From Spiroplasma endosymbiont of Asaphidion curtum (GTDB lineage Bacteria > Bacillota_I > Bacilli_A > Mycoplasmatales > Nriv7): a stretch of 64,000 nucleotides of DNA. This document shows, piece by piece, positions 1-10,102 of the stretch. Under the pieces are notes generated by a model. That model saw nothing but the letters and a program-made list of their open reading frames with translations, searched no databases and had not been told where the DNA came from. The stretch lies in contig NZ_OZ035001.1 of the NCBI RefSeq assembly GCF_964031085.1, forward strand, positions 806,001-870,000. Reading direction: 5' to 3'. The position numbers and the translations under genes are program-made. The number at the start of each line of letters is the position of its first letter. Positions within the stretch are counted from its first letter, which is position 1.

Positions 1-3000
1 TGAAATGAATTAATTAAAATGAAAAAATTAAATGATTTCATTTTTCAAAAAAGAGAAGTTCTTATAAAAAATTTAGATAATCTTTTAAACTTCAAAAATG
101 AACAAGAATTAACTAACGAGTTAGCAACATGATTTAATAAAAATGCAAATCAAAATGAGAAAGCATTAAAAGATGATTTTGTTAATAAGACAATAAATTT
201 TATAAAAATTATTAGGAATCTCTCAAATTCAGAAACAATAAATAATTTATCTTCTGATTCTATAAGTGAACAACAGAAAAAAGAACTTGAAGAAGAAATT
301 AAGGAAATTATTCGTAATTTTAGTAGCGGTGATATTAGTCTTTTAGGCTTATCTATTGAACAAAATAATTTAGATATTACTAAATTATTAATTAGGTTAA
401 ATTCAAAAATAATAAATGATTATTCAAACAGATTATCACCGTTGCATCTTGCGGCATATTTTAATCGTATAGAAATTGTTAAATCATTATTAAGTTGTTC
501 TGGCATTGTTATCAATATTCTAGATAATAATGGAAATGGAATAAATACGCCCTTGGTCTTTGCAATAATAAAGAAAAATATAGATGTTGTTAAAGAATTA
601 TTAAAATATGCCAATATTAATGTTAATGCAATGATTGAAAATGTTTTGTCGCCGTTACATTATGCAGCAGAAAACGGTTATCTGGCAATTGTAAAATTGC
701 TACTCGCCAACGGTGCTGATGTCAATGCAAAAGCAAAAAATGGTGCGACCCCCTTACATTATGCAGCAGCTAAAGGTTATACAGAAATTGTTAAATTATT
801 GTTAGAGCATGGTTCTGATATTAATGCAAATACAAGCAATAGACGAACTGCGTTGCATGTTGCTGCGGAAAATGGTCATACTGATGTTGTTAAACTGTTG
901 ATTTCAAAAACAAAAGAGCAATTTAATAATGTAGATAATGTAGAATTTAAAAATTTCATCAACGCCAAAGATAGTAATGGCTTAACTCCTTTATATTTTT
1001 GTAATAAACTAGATAACAATGTAGAAACTGTAAAATTACTACTTGATAATGGAGCTGATGTAAATATTATTATAGATAATGACAATAACACCATTTTGCA
1101 TCTAACAATATGGGAAAATAATTTTACATTTGCAAAAGAATTATTAACAAATCAAAATAGTAAAAATAAAATTAATGTTAATGCGATTAATAATTATAAA
1201 AACACTCCGATAATGGGCGCAATACAAAATAATAATATAGAAATTGTTAAATTATTGTTAGAGCATGGTTCTGATATTAATGCAAAAGCAGAAAATGGTA
1301 TTACTCCTTTACATTTAGCAGCACAAAACGGTTATCTGGCAATTGTAAAATTGCTACTCGCCAACGGTGCTGATGTCAATGAAAAAATTAATTTAGGTGT
1401 TGGCCCTTTAGATGTTGCGAACCGAAAAGGCCACACAGAAGTGATAAATCTTTTAGAGAAATTTGTTGAACTAAATAAAAAAATAGAAGTATGTAATCAA
1501 TTACTAAAAAATCTTCAAAATTTAACACCAGAACATAAAACAAAAATTGAAAACGATTTACAAGCCGCTCAAAAAGAATTAGAACAATTATTAAAAATTA
1601 AATTGGCGGATGTTATTACTGAAACTGGTTTAGGAGAAATATCAGATAAGCAAGAACAGACAATTTTAAAGCGTGTTAAGGAATTAAATTCTCACTTAGA
1701 TATTAATCAAGTTAAAGTACAAGAAAATAGTAATGAAACTCATGCAGTTATTAAACGAAATGACGAGAGTTATTATCCTGGCGAAGTTACAGTGACATTT
1801 ACCGTTGGTAAATTAGGAGACAGTTCAGGTCCAAGCCAAAATGCTTCTGGTAATAATGATGGTAGTCCTGGGTCAAATGGCAATAGCGATGCAACTAATC
1901 AAGGGGCTAACAGTAATACAAATGTAAATGGTGCTGGAAGTTCACAACAAAATAGTGGCGCACAAAACCAAACCACTAGAGAAGTAACAAATCACAATAA
2001 TCTGTATGATGTGCCAGCCGATAATAGTTGTTTATTTTGATCCATAGCGACAGCTTATTTATTTCCAGCGAGAAATAATGATGAAGAATTTAGCAATCGA
2101 TTCATTCAATTATTTGGTGAATTACAATTAAGTTATTTATCATATATACAAACTTTATTCCAACAATTTGATGTAGAAAATAATACGAATACGCAAGCAT
2201 GATATCAAGATGCCACCGCCCAAAGATTGGTAAGAATTGTCTTTCGTAATCGCGTTGTCGATTATATTGAAAGAAATTTAGATACCATTATAACTCGCAA
2301 TGGTGAATTAATATTTCGAAATCTTATTCAAGAAAATAATGAAATTGCTTCTAATTACTTGGCAATAATGCGACAACCCTCAACATGAGGGGGGACACCA
2401 GAAATATTGGCCATGAGTAATCTTTTAAATGCTAATATTGGTGTTGGTACTGATAGCCCATATCAACCCGTGCATCAAAATGCAAATAATAATAACATCG
2501 CGATATCTTATGTTGAGCTTGAAAAAGGTTCGGGTATTCACAATCATTATAATTTTGCTTTACCACCAGAAGAAGATCGAACAAATCAGCCTATTGCTAT
2601 TAATGACAATCAGGGAAATGTCCTGGTCGTTGATATAACCAAGAGGCCAGATAATTTACTACCAACCACGCCAAAACCAGAGGCGAACGCAATTAAATTA
2701 GCAGTTGATGACCATGGTCAACACCACACCATTTTGGCTAAAAATAATGAAGATGATGATGCTAATCAAGGTAATAATATTGCCAAGGCACCAGAACCAA
2801 CAGCAACCCCATTACAAAAAGATGAATATCATTTTGTAGATAAAAAAACAGAAGATGATAGTTTAAAAAATGATGAAAATTTAGAAATTAACTTAATTAA
2901 AAACAATAAAGACGAAATAAAACAAAATGCCCCGGCAGGAAATCAACCCATCAATACAAATATGGAAAATTTACAAACAACAACTGCTAAGGCAATAAAT

Positions 3001-3798
3001 CAATACAACGCTCTTTCAAAAGAAGAAAAATTAAAAAAATTAAATGAAATTAATCGTTACTATCAAACATTACCGGAAAACGATAAAAAAGCTTTTAAAG
3101 AAAAATTAACAAATACTGGATTAGCAGCTTTAAGTGGGGGTGCTTTAATAGCTTATGGAACAAAAATGACTGTTTCTGGTTCTACTGCTGGTGCTAATGT
3201 TGCGGGCAGTGCAGAAGCAATGGAAATGACTCCTCTTTTAGCAGAAAGTTCAGCAGAAGGGTTAGAAATTGCAGGAACAATTACTGTTGCTGAAACAGCA
3301 GCAGTTGAAGGCGGGGTTATAGCCGGGGAAGCCGGTGCGGCCGCCACTCTGGCTCCGGAAACTTTAGGCTTATCCTTGGTGATTGGTGGCATTGCAATTG
3401 CCGGAACATGAATGTATTTTGCTTTTCATCATCATGCAACACCTGATATGGCGTTGCCAACTTCAATTCATCATAATGTTTATGATAACATTGAAAAATG
3501 ATATAAATTTCTCGCCCATGATCAATTAAAAATTAAAATTAACAAAACCACATGAAATGAAATCAAACAAAATAAAAATTCACAAGCAACCATTACTAAA
3601 ATTATTAAAAATAAATTTATTATAAATGACCATTCTGGCTGAGGCGGAAGTGTCACAAATGAAGATTTCAACACTTTTGTAAAAGTAATACTATTTCATT
3701 TTGAACAAATAAATGGTTATTTTGAAATATTAGATAATGAAAATGATGGTTTTGTCATTATGACCAACACTGAAGGCGATTGACTAGAAATAGAATAA
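1..3798 (+). CDS. Ankyrin-OTU toxin, copy 1 (5' end outside window)
   Basis: Open in frame from base 1 to TAA at 3796-3798 when TGA is read as Trp (1265 residues remain). It is nearly identical to residues 339-1602 of the complete copy at 10103-14911, so the missing part should be the signal peptide and RIP domain. Visible: about ten ankyrin repeats (about 430-1460), a low-complexity linker, the OTU cysteine box DNSCLFWSIA (around 2020-2050), the OTU histidine in HNHYNFAL (about 2540), then a Gly/Ala-rich hydrophobic stretch (about 3115-3410) and a basic C-terminal domain. It differs from copy 2 by a missing Lys codon near 2703, an extra two-codon ATTAAA repeat near 3533 and a few substitutions. 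All indels are multiples of three, so both copies stay open. Likely an exported effector acting in host cells (inference). Confidence 0.9.
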
Positions 3799-3924
3799 AA
3801 TTTAACATTTTTAATTAAAAGAGAAAAATATTTCTTATATGTGTTATGTAGAAATAACTTGATTTTTAATTTTAATATATTTGTTAATTATCTAATTTAA
3901 ATTAAGATTAAAAATATTTTTATT

Positions 3925-3955
3925 AAAGCAGTATTTAAATTTAAATACTGCTTTT
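3925..3955 (+). terminator. Rho-independent terminator after toxin copy 1
   Basis: Perfect inverted repeat AAAGCAGTATTTAAA / TTTAAATACTGCTTT followed by T-rich sequence, 127 bases after the toxin stop. The same structure follows copy 2. Confidence 0.75.
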
Positions 3956-4133
3956 CTATTTTGACAAAATAAAAAAAAGAAAAAATTGTTTGGTTGTTTA
4001 AGGGCGCGGGTATTTGTCACCATAGAATATCACCTTAGAAAGGTAGTATTTTAACAGTTTTTAAATTTAGTTATTAAAGGTTTAACCTTCAATTTTTGTT
4101 ATTAATTGGGCCCAAGTAGGATTTTTTAATATT

Positions 4134-5217
4134 AGACTTCTTGCATTACTTATTTATTAAACAAAATTCCTATAAAATATATTTAAAATAGAAATTATAA
4201 GGAATTTAAGATTATGAAATTTGATAAATTTAATTTTATTAATGATAAAGAATTATTACGATTAACTGGAATAAAGCAAAGTACTTTTAATAAAATGTTA
4301 AATATTTTAAAAGAAGCTGAGTTAAAAAAGTTTAAAAGAGGTGGTAAAAATAATAAATTATCATTAGAAAATAGATTATTGATGACTTTATCATATTGAC
4401 GAGAATATCGTACTTATTTTCATCTTGGTAAAAGTTTTGATATTAGTGAAGCTAGTTGTTATCGAAATATCAAGTGAATTGAAGATATTTTAATCAAACA
4501 TCCTGATTTTCAACAACTTGCTGGTAAAAAAGCATTAATAAATGATTATTTTAATGATAAAACAATTATTATTGATGCTACAGAAACACCCATTCAACGC
4601 CCAAAAAAAGACAAAAACAATCTTATTCAGGAAAAAAGAAAAAACACACTATTAAAACACAAGTAATTATTGAAAAAGAAAGCAAAATAATTATTGCAAC
4701 AAATTTTTCTCTCGGTAAAAAGCATGATTTTTGTTTATTTAAAGAATCAAAAATCCCAATTTTAAAAAATACTAAATTAATAGTTGATAATGGTTATCAA
4801 GGAATACAAAAAATTCATAGTAATGTTCTAATACCTAAGAAAAAAACAAAGAAAAACCCTTTAAATAAAGAACAAAAACATAATAATAAATTAATTTCAA
4901 AAATGAGAATTATTATTGAAAATATTTTTGCTATTCTTAAAAAATTTAAAATTATTACTGAAAAATATCGTAATCGTAGAAAACGATTTAGTTTAAGATT
5001 TAATTTAATTGCTTCAATTTATAATTTGCAATTATAGATAACATAAAATATTTATTTAAAATTAAATTTAAATAATAAAATAATTTTTTGTTGTGTCAAA
5101 ATTTACACATTTAATAAAATCCATAAGTATTAACCTAATAAAAGTTAGAAATTACTATATAGTATTTTTTATTTACAAATAATTTGTAATTATTTTAATA
5201 AGTAATGCAAGAAGTCT
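4134..5217 (+). mobile_element. IS5-like element, copy A (complete)
   Basis: 1084-bp element with terminal inverted repeats AGACTTCTTGCATTACTTAT, one transposase gene in two frames, and further copies or parts at 6601-8770, 15247-15756, 17936-18376, 23420-26529, 56550-56818 and 61479-62407. Several copies have a 3-bp ATT/AAT target duplication. Copy A has ATT on the left but AAT on the right, suggesting recombination between copies. Confidence 0.9.
4214..5037 (+). CDS. IS5-family transposase (two frames, -1 frameshift)
   Basis: Starts MKFDKFNFIND with a helix-turn-helix-like N-terminus. Frame 1 ends at TAA 4664-4666 (150 aa). The DDE part (IIDATETPIQRP, LIVDNGYQG, then the C-terminal glutamate region IIENIFAILKKF) continues in the -1 frame to TAG 5035-5037. 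The switch point is an A7 run after CGCCC at about 4602-4608, so a -1 slip gives a 274-aa protein. Every copy in the window whose switch region is present keeps the same A7, which favours programmed frameshifting over decay. Two-ORF frameshifted transposases are known in some IS5 subgroups. ATG is preceded by AAGGAATTTAAG. Confidence 0.85.
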
Positions 5218-5333
5218 AATGTTGTTTTTATAACCTTTTATTAAGAATATGTTTGTTAATATTAAATATTTTGTTTTATTACTTATTTTTCAAGTAAAAA
5301 GGTAATAAATTTTTAATTGCTTTTCTTTCAAAA

Positions 5334-6416
5334 TTATTTAAACATTTTCCTACCTAACAAAACTTTATGCGCCCCTAAAATATTACTATCAAGACTTGAC
5401 ATTCCAATATAAATATAGTCATCAATAGCTGCCAATCCATAAACATTAAAATTTGAAATATTATCAATTTCTGTTACTTTATTATTGTTTTCAAGATCAA
5501 CACTGTAAAGTTTTCCTTGGTAATTTTCGTAATCTCCGGTTCTTGTTCCGACATAAAGTTTATTTTTTTGGGTAATTAATCTATAGACTTCTCCTTTTAT
5601 GCCAGTAATTTCTGTTACTTTATTATTGTTTTCAAGATCAACACTATAAAGACTACCCGATCCATCATTTTTTTCTGTTGTTCCAATATAAAGCAATTTA
5701 TTATAAATAGCAAACGAAAAAATTGTTCCTTTTAAAACAATGTTATTAATTTCTGTTACTTTATTATTGTTTTCAAGATCAACACTGTAAAAATTACCCT
5801 CGTTGGAAATGTATTTGGCAACTGCTCCAACATAAAGCTTATTATTTAAAACAATTAAAGCATCAACCTCTCCTTCAATTCCAGTAATTTCTGTTACTTT
5901 ATTATTGTCTTTAAGATCAACACTATAAAGTTTTCCTTCGTCATGTCCAGTTTTTGTTCCAACATAAAGTTTATCGTTTCAAATAAATAAATTATGAATT
6001 TCTCCTTCAATTCCAGTAATTTCTGTTACTTTATTATCGTCTTTAAGATCAACACTGTAAAGAGTCCCTTGTCTATCGAGTTTTTTTGTTCCAACATAAA
6101 GCTTATCGTTTCAAATAGATAAATTATAAACCGAACCTTCAATTCCAGTAATTTCTGTTACTTTATTATTGTTTTCAAGATCAACACTGTAAAGTTTTCC
6201 TTTAAGGTCATAATCATCGTTAATAATTTTTGTTCCAACATAAAGCTTATTTTTTTTGTCACTAATTATTCTATGAATTTCTCCTTTGAAGCCATTAATT
6301 GTCATCCCAAAATCATTATTTTCCTCTTTGTCTTCTTTATTATTACATGCGACAACCGAATTCACTGTTGTTACGGTTAAACTAATTGTTGCTAATAAAC
6401 TAATCAATTTTTTCAT
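5334..6416 (-). CDS. Lipoprotein with seven propeller-like repeats
   Basis: 360 aa, reading two internal TGA as Trp (in IWNDKLYVG). N-terminal signal MKKLISLLATISLT with lipobox VVAC, so lipid-anchored outside the membrane. The rest is seven repeats of about 45 residues, each with a core like KLYVGT then LYSVDLENNNKVTEITGI, the form expected of a seven-bladed beta-propeller (YVTN/kelch-like; exact family not identified). The LYSVDLENN segments are almost identical at DNA level, so the array has recently been homogenised or expanded. The last blade lacks the SVDL part and ends HKVLLGRKMFK. Flanked by IS copies A and B. Fragments of its 3' end recur near 60155 and 62410. Confidence 0.85.
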
Positions 6417-6483
6417 TTATTAAAAATCCCCTTCATTGTAATTGATACATAATCTTTAATCCTTCTCAATTATAACATAACTA

Positions 6484-6600
6484 CCAATTGTGTTGGTGAT
6501 CTAAAACAATTAGAACAAATTGATGATGAAAACTTTAAATGAATTGATAAAAAATTATTAGAAAATCAAATTCAACCTTATATTACTACTATTTTAGATT
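6484..6600 (+). pseudogene. 3' fragment of an unrecognised gene
   Basis: Open stretch reading CVGDLKQLEQIDDENFKWIDKKL and on to ILD, cut by the left end of IS copy B. It has protein-like composition but no start and no recognised family. Confidence 0.35.
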
Positions 6601-6760
6601 AGACTTCTTGCATTACTTATTAAAATAATTACAAATTATTTGTAAATAAAAAATACTATATAGTAATTTCTAACTTTTATTAGGTTAATACTTATGGATT
6701 TTATTAAATGTGTAAATTTTGACACAACAAAAAATTATTTTATTATTTAAATTTAATTTT

Positions 6761-7842
6761 GCTGAATTATACTTGTAAGTGCAAGTAAATAAAATTGCAA
6801 AAAATCTCATATAAAAATTTCATGATGCTAAGTTTATTTTAGAAAAAACAAAGCAAGGAGTTTTTATATGGGTTACAAACATCTTGGCATATATGAAAGA
6901 ATTTATATTGAGAATCAATTGAAGTTTAAAGTAAAAATTAGTGAAATAGCTAAAAATCTTAATCGAAGTATTAGTACTATTATTCGAGAAGTCAATAGAA
7001 ATAAAGATAGTAATCATTATTTTTCATTAATTGCACAAAATAAAGCAGAAAATAGAAAACAATCACATGTTTATTTTCATAAGTTTAAAAATAGAGAATT
7101 AGTAAAATATGTACAACAAAAATTACTATTAGGTTGATCGCCTGAACAAATTTATGGCAGAATTAAAAATTTTCATAAAGAATGAATTATTAGTTTTAAA
7201 ACAATTTACAATTGAATTTATTCTGGATTACTTGAAAAAGTTACTAATAAAAATTTAAGAAGAAAAGGTAAGAAACGAAAATCTCAAGAAAATCGCGGTA
7301 AATTTAATGGTAAATCAATTAAAGAACGAAATATTAATGTTAATAATCGTATAACTGTTGGTCATTGAGAAGGTGATACTGTAGTATCATCACGAGGTAA
7401 AAGTAAATCATGTTTAATAACTTTAGTTGAAAGAACATCAAGATTTACTTTAGCAATGTTAGTTGAAAATAGAACTACTAAAGTTGTTAACGAAAACATT
7501 AGCCATTATTTATCAATTCTTCCAAATAATCTTGTTAAGACTATAACATTTGATAGGGGTAAAGAATTTTCTAATTGACAACAACTTGAAAAAAATTTAA
7601 ATGTGAAAATTTATTTTGCTAATGCGTATTCGCCTTGACAAAGAGGTACTAATGAAAATACTAATGGTTTAATTAGAGAAAAATTTCCTAAAAAATTTAA
7701 TTTTTCAAATACTACTAAAAATGCAGTTCATAAATTTATATTGTCTTTAAACCAAAGACCAAGAAAAATACTAAATTATCTTTCACCAATCGAATATTTG
7801 GTTAGAAAAATAATTTAGTTGCACTTAACTTTACAATTTGGC
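6761..7842 (+). mobile_element. IS30-family element inside copy B
   Basis: 1082 bp with imperfect ends GCTGAATTATACTTGTAAG and GCCAAATTGTAAAGTTAAG. The flanking TTTT is duplicated relative to uninterrupted copies of the IS5-like tail. Complete sister copies occur at 54453-55534 and 60397-61478. Confidence 0.9.
6868..7818 (+). CDS. IS30-family transposase
   Basis: 316 aa (TGA = Trp). N-terminal helix-turn-helix (IYERIYIENQL, SEIAKNLNRSISTIIREV), then the IS30 DDE core: GHWEGDTV (first Asp), FDRGKEFSNW (second Asp), SPWQRGTNENTNGLIR (Glu region) and the usual NQRPRKILNYLSPIEYL tail. Full length for the family. AAGGAG lies upstream of ATG. Likely active, as several near-identical copies exist. 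Confidence 0.93.
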
Positions 7843-7866
7843 TTTTAAATAAATATTTTATGTTAT

Positions 7867-8690
7867 CTATAATTGCAAATTATAAATTGAAGCAATTAAA
7901 TTAAATCTTAAACTAAATCGTTTTCTACGATTACGATATTTTTCAGTAATAATTTTAAATTTTTTAAGAATAGCAAAAATATTTTCAATAATAATTCTCA
8001 TTTTTGAAATTAATTTATTATTATGTTTTTGTTCTTTATTTAAAGGGTTTTTCTTTGTTTTTTTCTTAGGTATTAGAACATTACTATGAATTTTTTGTAT
8101 TCCTTGATAACCATTATCAACTATTAATTTAGTATTTTTTAAAATTGGGATTTTTGATTCTTTAAATAAACAAAAATCATGCTTTTTACCGAGAGAAAAA
8201 TTTGTTGCAATAATTATTTTGCTTTCTTTTTCAATAATTACTTGTGTTTTAATAATGTGTTTTTTCTTTTTTCCTGAATAAGATTGTTTTTGTCTTTTTT
8301 TGGGCGTTGAATGGGTGTTTCTGTAGCATCAATAATAATTGTTTTATCATTAAAATAATCATTTATTAATGCTTTTTTACCAGCAAGTTGTTGAAAATCA
8401 GGATGTTTGATTAAAATATCTTCAATTCACTTGATATTTCGATAACAACTAGCTTCACTAATATCAAAACTTTTACCAAGATGAAAATAAGTACGATATT
8501 CTCGTCAATATGATAAAGTCATCAATAATCTATTTTCTAATGATAATTTATTATTTTTACCACCTCTTTTAAACTTTTTTAACTCAGCTTCTTTTAAAAT
8601 ATTTAACATTTTATTAAAAGTACTTTGCTTTATTCCAGTTAATCGTAATAATTCTTTATCATTAATAAAATTAAATTTATCAAATTTCAT
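7867..8690 (-). CDS. IS5-family transposase (copy B)
   Basis: Same 824-bp two-frame gene as copy A, including the A7 slip site (T7 on the plus strand near 8296-8302). Intact despite the IS30 insertion just beyond its stop codon. Confidence 0.82.
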
Positions 8691-8768
8691 AATCTTAAAT
8701 TCCTTATAATTTCTATTTTAAATATATTTTATAGGAATTTTGTTTAATAAATAAGTAATGCAAGAAGT

Positions 8769-9857
8769 CTATTCTAAATTTTGATGATGAATACCTTGCT
8801 TATTATTACTGAAATAATTACTCGCCTTTCTTAAATTTATTTTAATATCTTTATTTAATTCATTTTTAGCAACATTACGAATGTTTTTTACTAAATCTTG
8901 ATGATTTCCATCCTTATATAATTTAATTCAACTATTTAGTGTTACTTTGCGATTTTCAAAAATAATATTAAATGTAGTTTGTTTTAATTTTTTAATAGCA
9001 TGATAACTATCTAAAATGTATCTAACATTACCAAAACTATTAGCAATTTCTCTAATTCAAGTAGCACCATCACCACAAAAAATTATTTTGTCATAATTAA
9101 TATTCACATAATGTTTTTGTAATTCTCTAATTAATAAATCACGATAACCCATCGTATTTATTCGTTTACCAACTTTTAACATTAGAAAATGACCTCGTTT
9201 ATTTTCTAACTCTCTACGAGCATTTTTGTAATTTTTTTCTTTATGTCCTGTATGAAAAGTAACTAAACGAATTCTTTGGTCTTGTTTAACTTTCTGATCT
9301 AATGTTGCTAAAAATGTCTCATCTAGTTGAATATATAAGTCCTTATTTTTGACATCAATTCTAGTTTTAGTTTCTTTTTCTGCTAGTTGAAAATATTCGA
9401 CAATATCATATTTATTTAAAATGCTTGAAATACTAGCTTTTGAAATATAATAATGATTTAGAGCATCTAAAACATCGCGATATCGTTTACCATCACCCAA
9501 AAGACTTAAAACTTTAAATTGGACATCAAAATAAATGCGTTGTTTGGGTAATAGACCAATTTCTTTATCTAACAAACATACATATTCAAATTTACCTGAT
9601 TTTTGATTTCAATATTTATATCGGCGTCGTTTAAAAGTAACATCACCAAAAATTGTAATAATTGTTCTTGGTGCAAAATGAACTACTTTATAACCTTGTT
9701 TTAAGCGATAATGATATTTATATAAGTATTCATCTAATTTTTCATATTCATTAGCTAGTTGTTCGCATTTGTTGGTGTACATATTTTTATGGGTTGTAAA
9801 TAAACTGAATCAATGTTTATTTTCTGGGGTTTTTACATTATTATTAATTTCTAACAT
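8769..9857 (-). pseudogene. ISLre2/UPF0236-family transposase, 3' truncated
   Basis: 362 codons remain from ATG 9857. The protein has the UPF0236 pattern: RTIITIFGDVTFKRRRYKYW, GLLPKQRIYFDVQFKVLSLL, a DETFLATLDQK segment (Asp) and FCGDGATWIREI (second Asp). The reading frame ends at a TAG created by the end of IS copy B (8769-8771). Family members are usually roughly 100 residues longer and have a conserved C-terminal region that is missing here. The element end AGACTTCTTACAATATTG lies near 9937-9954. Confidence 0.85.
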
Positions 9858-9990
9858 AAAAAATCGCCTTTCTTGGTAGTAATTTTAACAAAGTTAAATT
9901 TATTTGCTTCAATAATACAATTTTCAGTTACTATCACAATATTGTAAGAAGTCTAATATAGTAAAAATAGAATTTTTTTGTTTGACGGTA

Positions 9991-10102
9991 TATAATGAAA
10001 ATGCAAAGTGAATAGATTCCAGACTAAGATTTGGAAAAAGCATGTTGATTATTTAATAAATTTTATTAATTGGTAAAAATTCAGGAAAGGAATTTGATTA
10101 GT
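9991..10102 (+). promoter_or_regulatory. Promoter and conserved leader of toxin gene
   Basis: TATAAT at 9991-9996, no clear -35 box, then a 112-nt region to ATG 10103 with RBS AGGAAAGGAA at 10083-10092. The leader aligns over its length with those of the secreted proteins at 35756 and 54417, in particular GTTGATTATTT and TAAATTTTATTAATT. The 112-nt spacing is identical at 35756. Confidence 0.6.

Larger units (their letters stand above)
6601..8770 (-). mobile_element. IS5-like element, copy B, carrying a nested IS30
   Basis: Both terminal inverted repeats are present and the flanks show an ATT/ATT duplication. An IS30-type element (6761-7842) lies in the 3' non-coding tail, so the IS5-like transposase gene is intact. 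Confidence 0.88.

Noticed and set aside
420..614. Antisense ORFs within the ankyrin region (also 876-1094, 3153-3392 and their second-copy equivalents)
   Set aside because: They lie fully inside the toxin gene on the other strand, have no RBS and simply mirror its codons.
2429..2638. 69-aa ORF overlapping the OTU region
   Set aside because: Out-of-frame shadow of the toxin; composition is not protein-like.
5376..6330. CRISPR array suggested by regularly spaced near-identical segments
   Set aside because: The repeats lie in one long open frame and encode the LYSVDLENN propeller blades; spacers are coding and related.
6820..7017. 65-aa ORF opposite the IS30 start (repeated at every IS30 copy)
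   Set aside because: Antisense to the transposase N-terminus, with no independent signals.
7861..8690. IS5-like transposase as a pseudogene because of its internal stop
   Set aside because: The same A7 frame change in all copies that retain the region fits programmed frameshifting better than decay.
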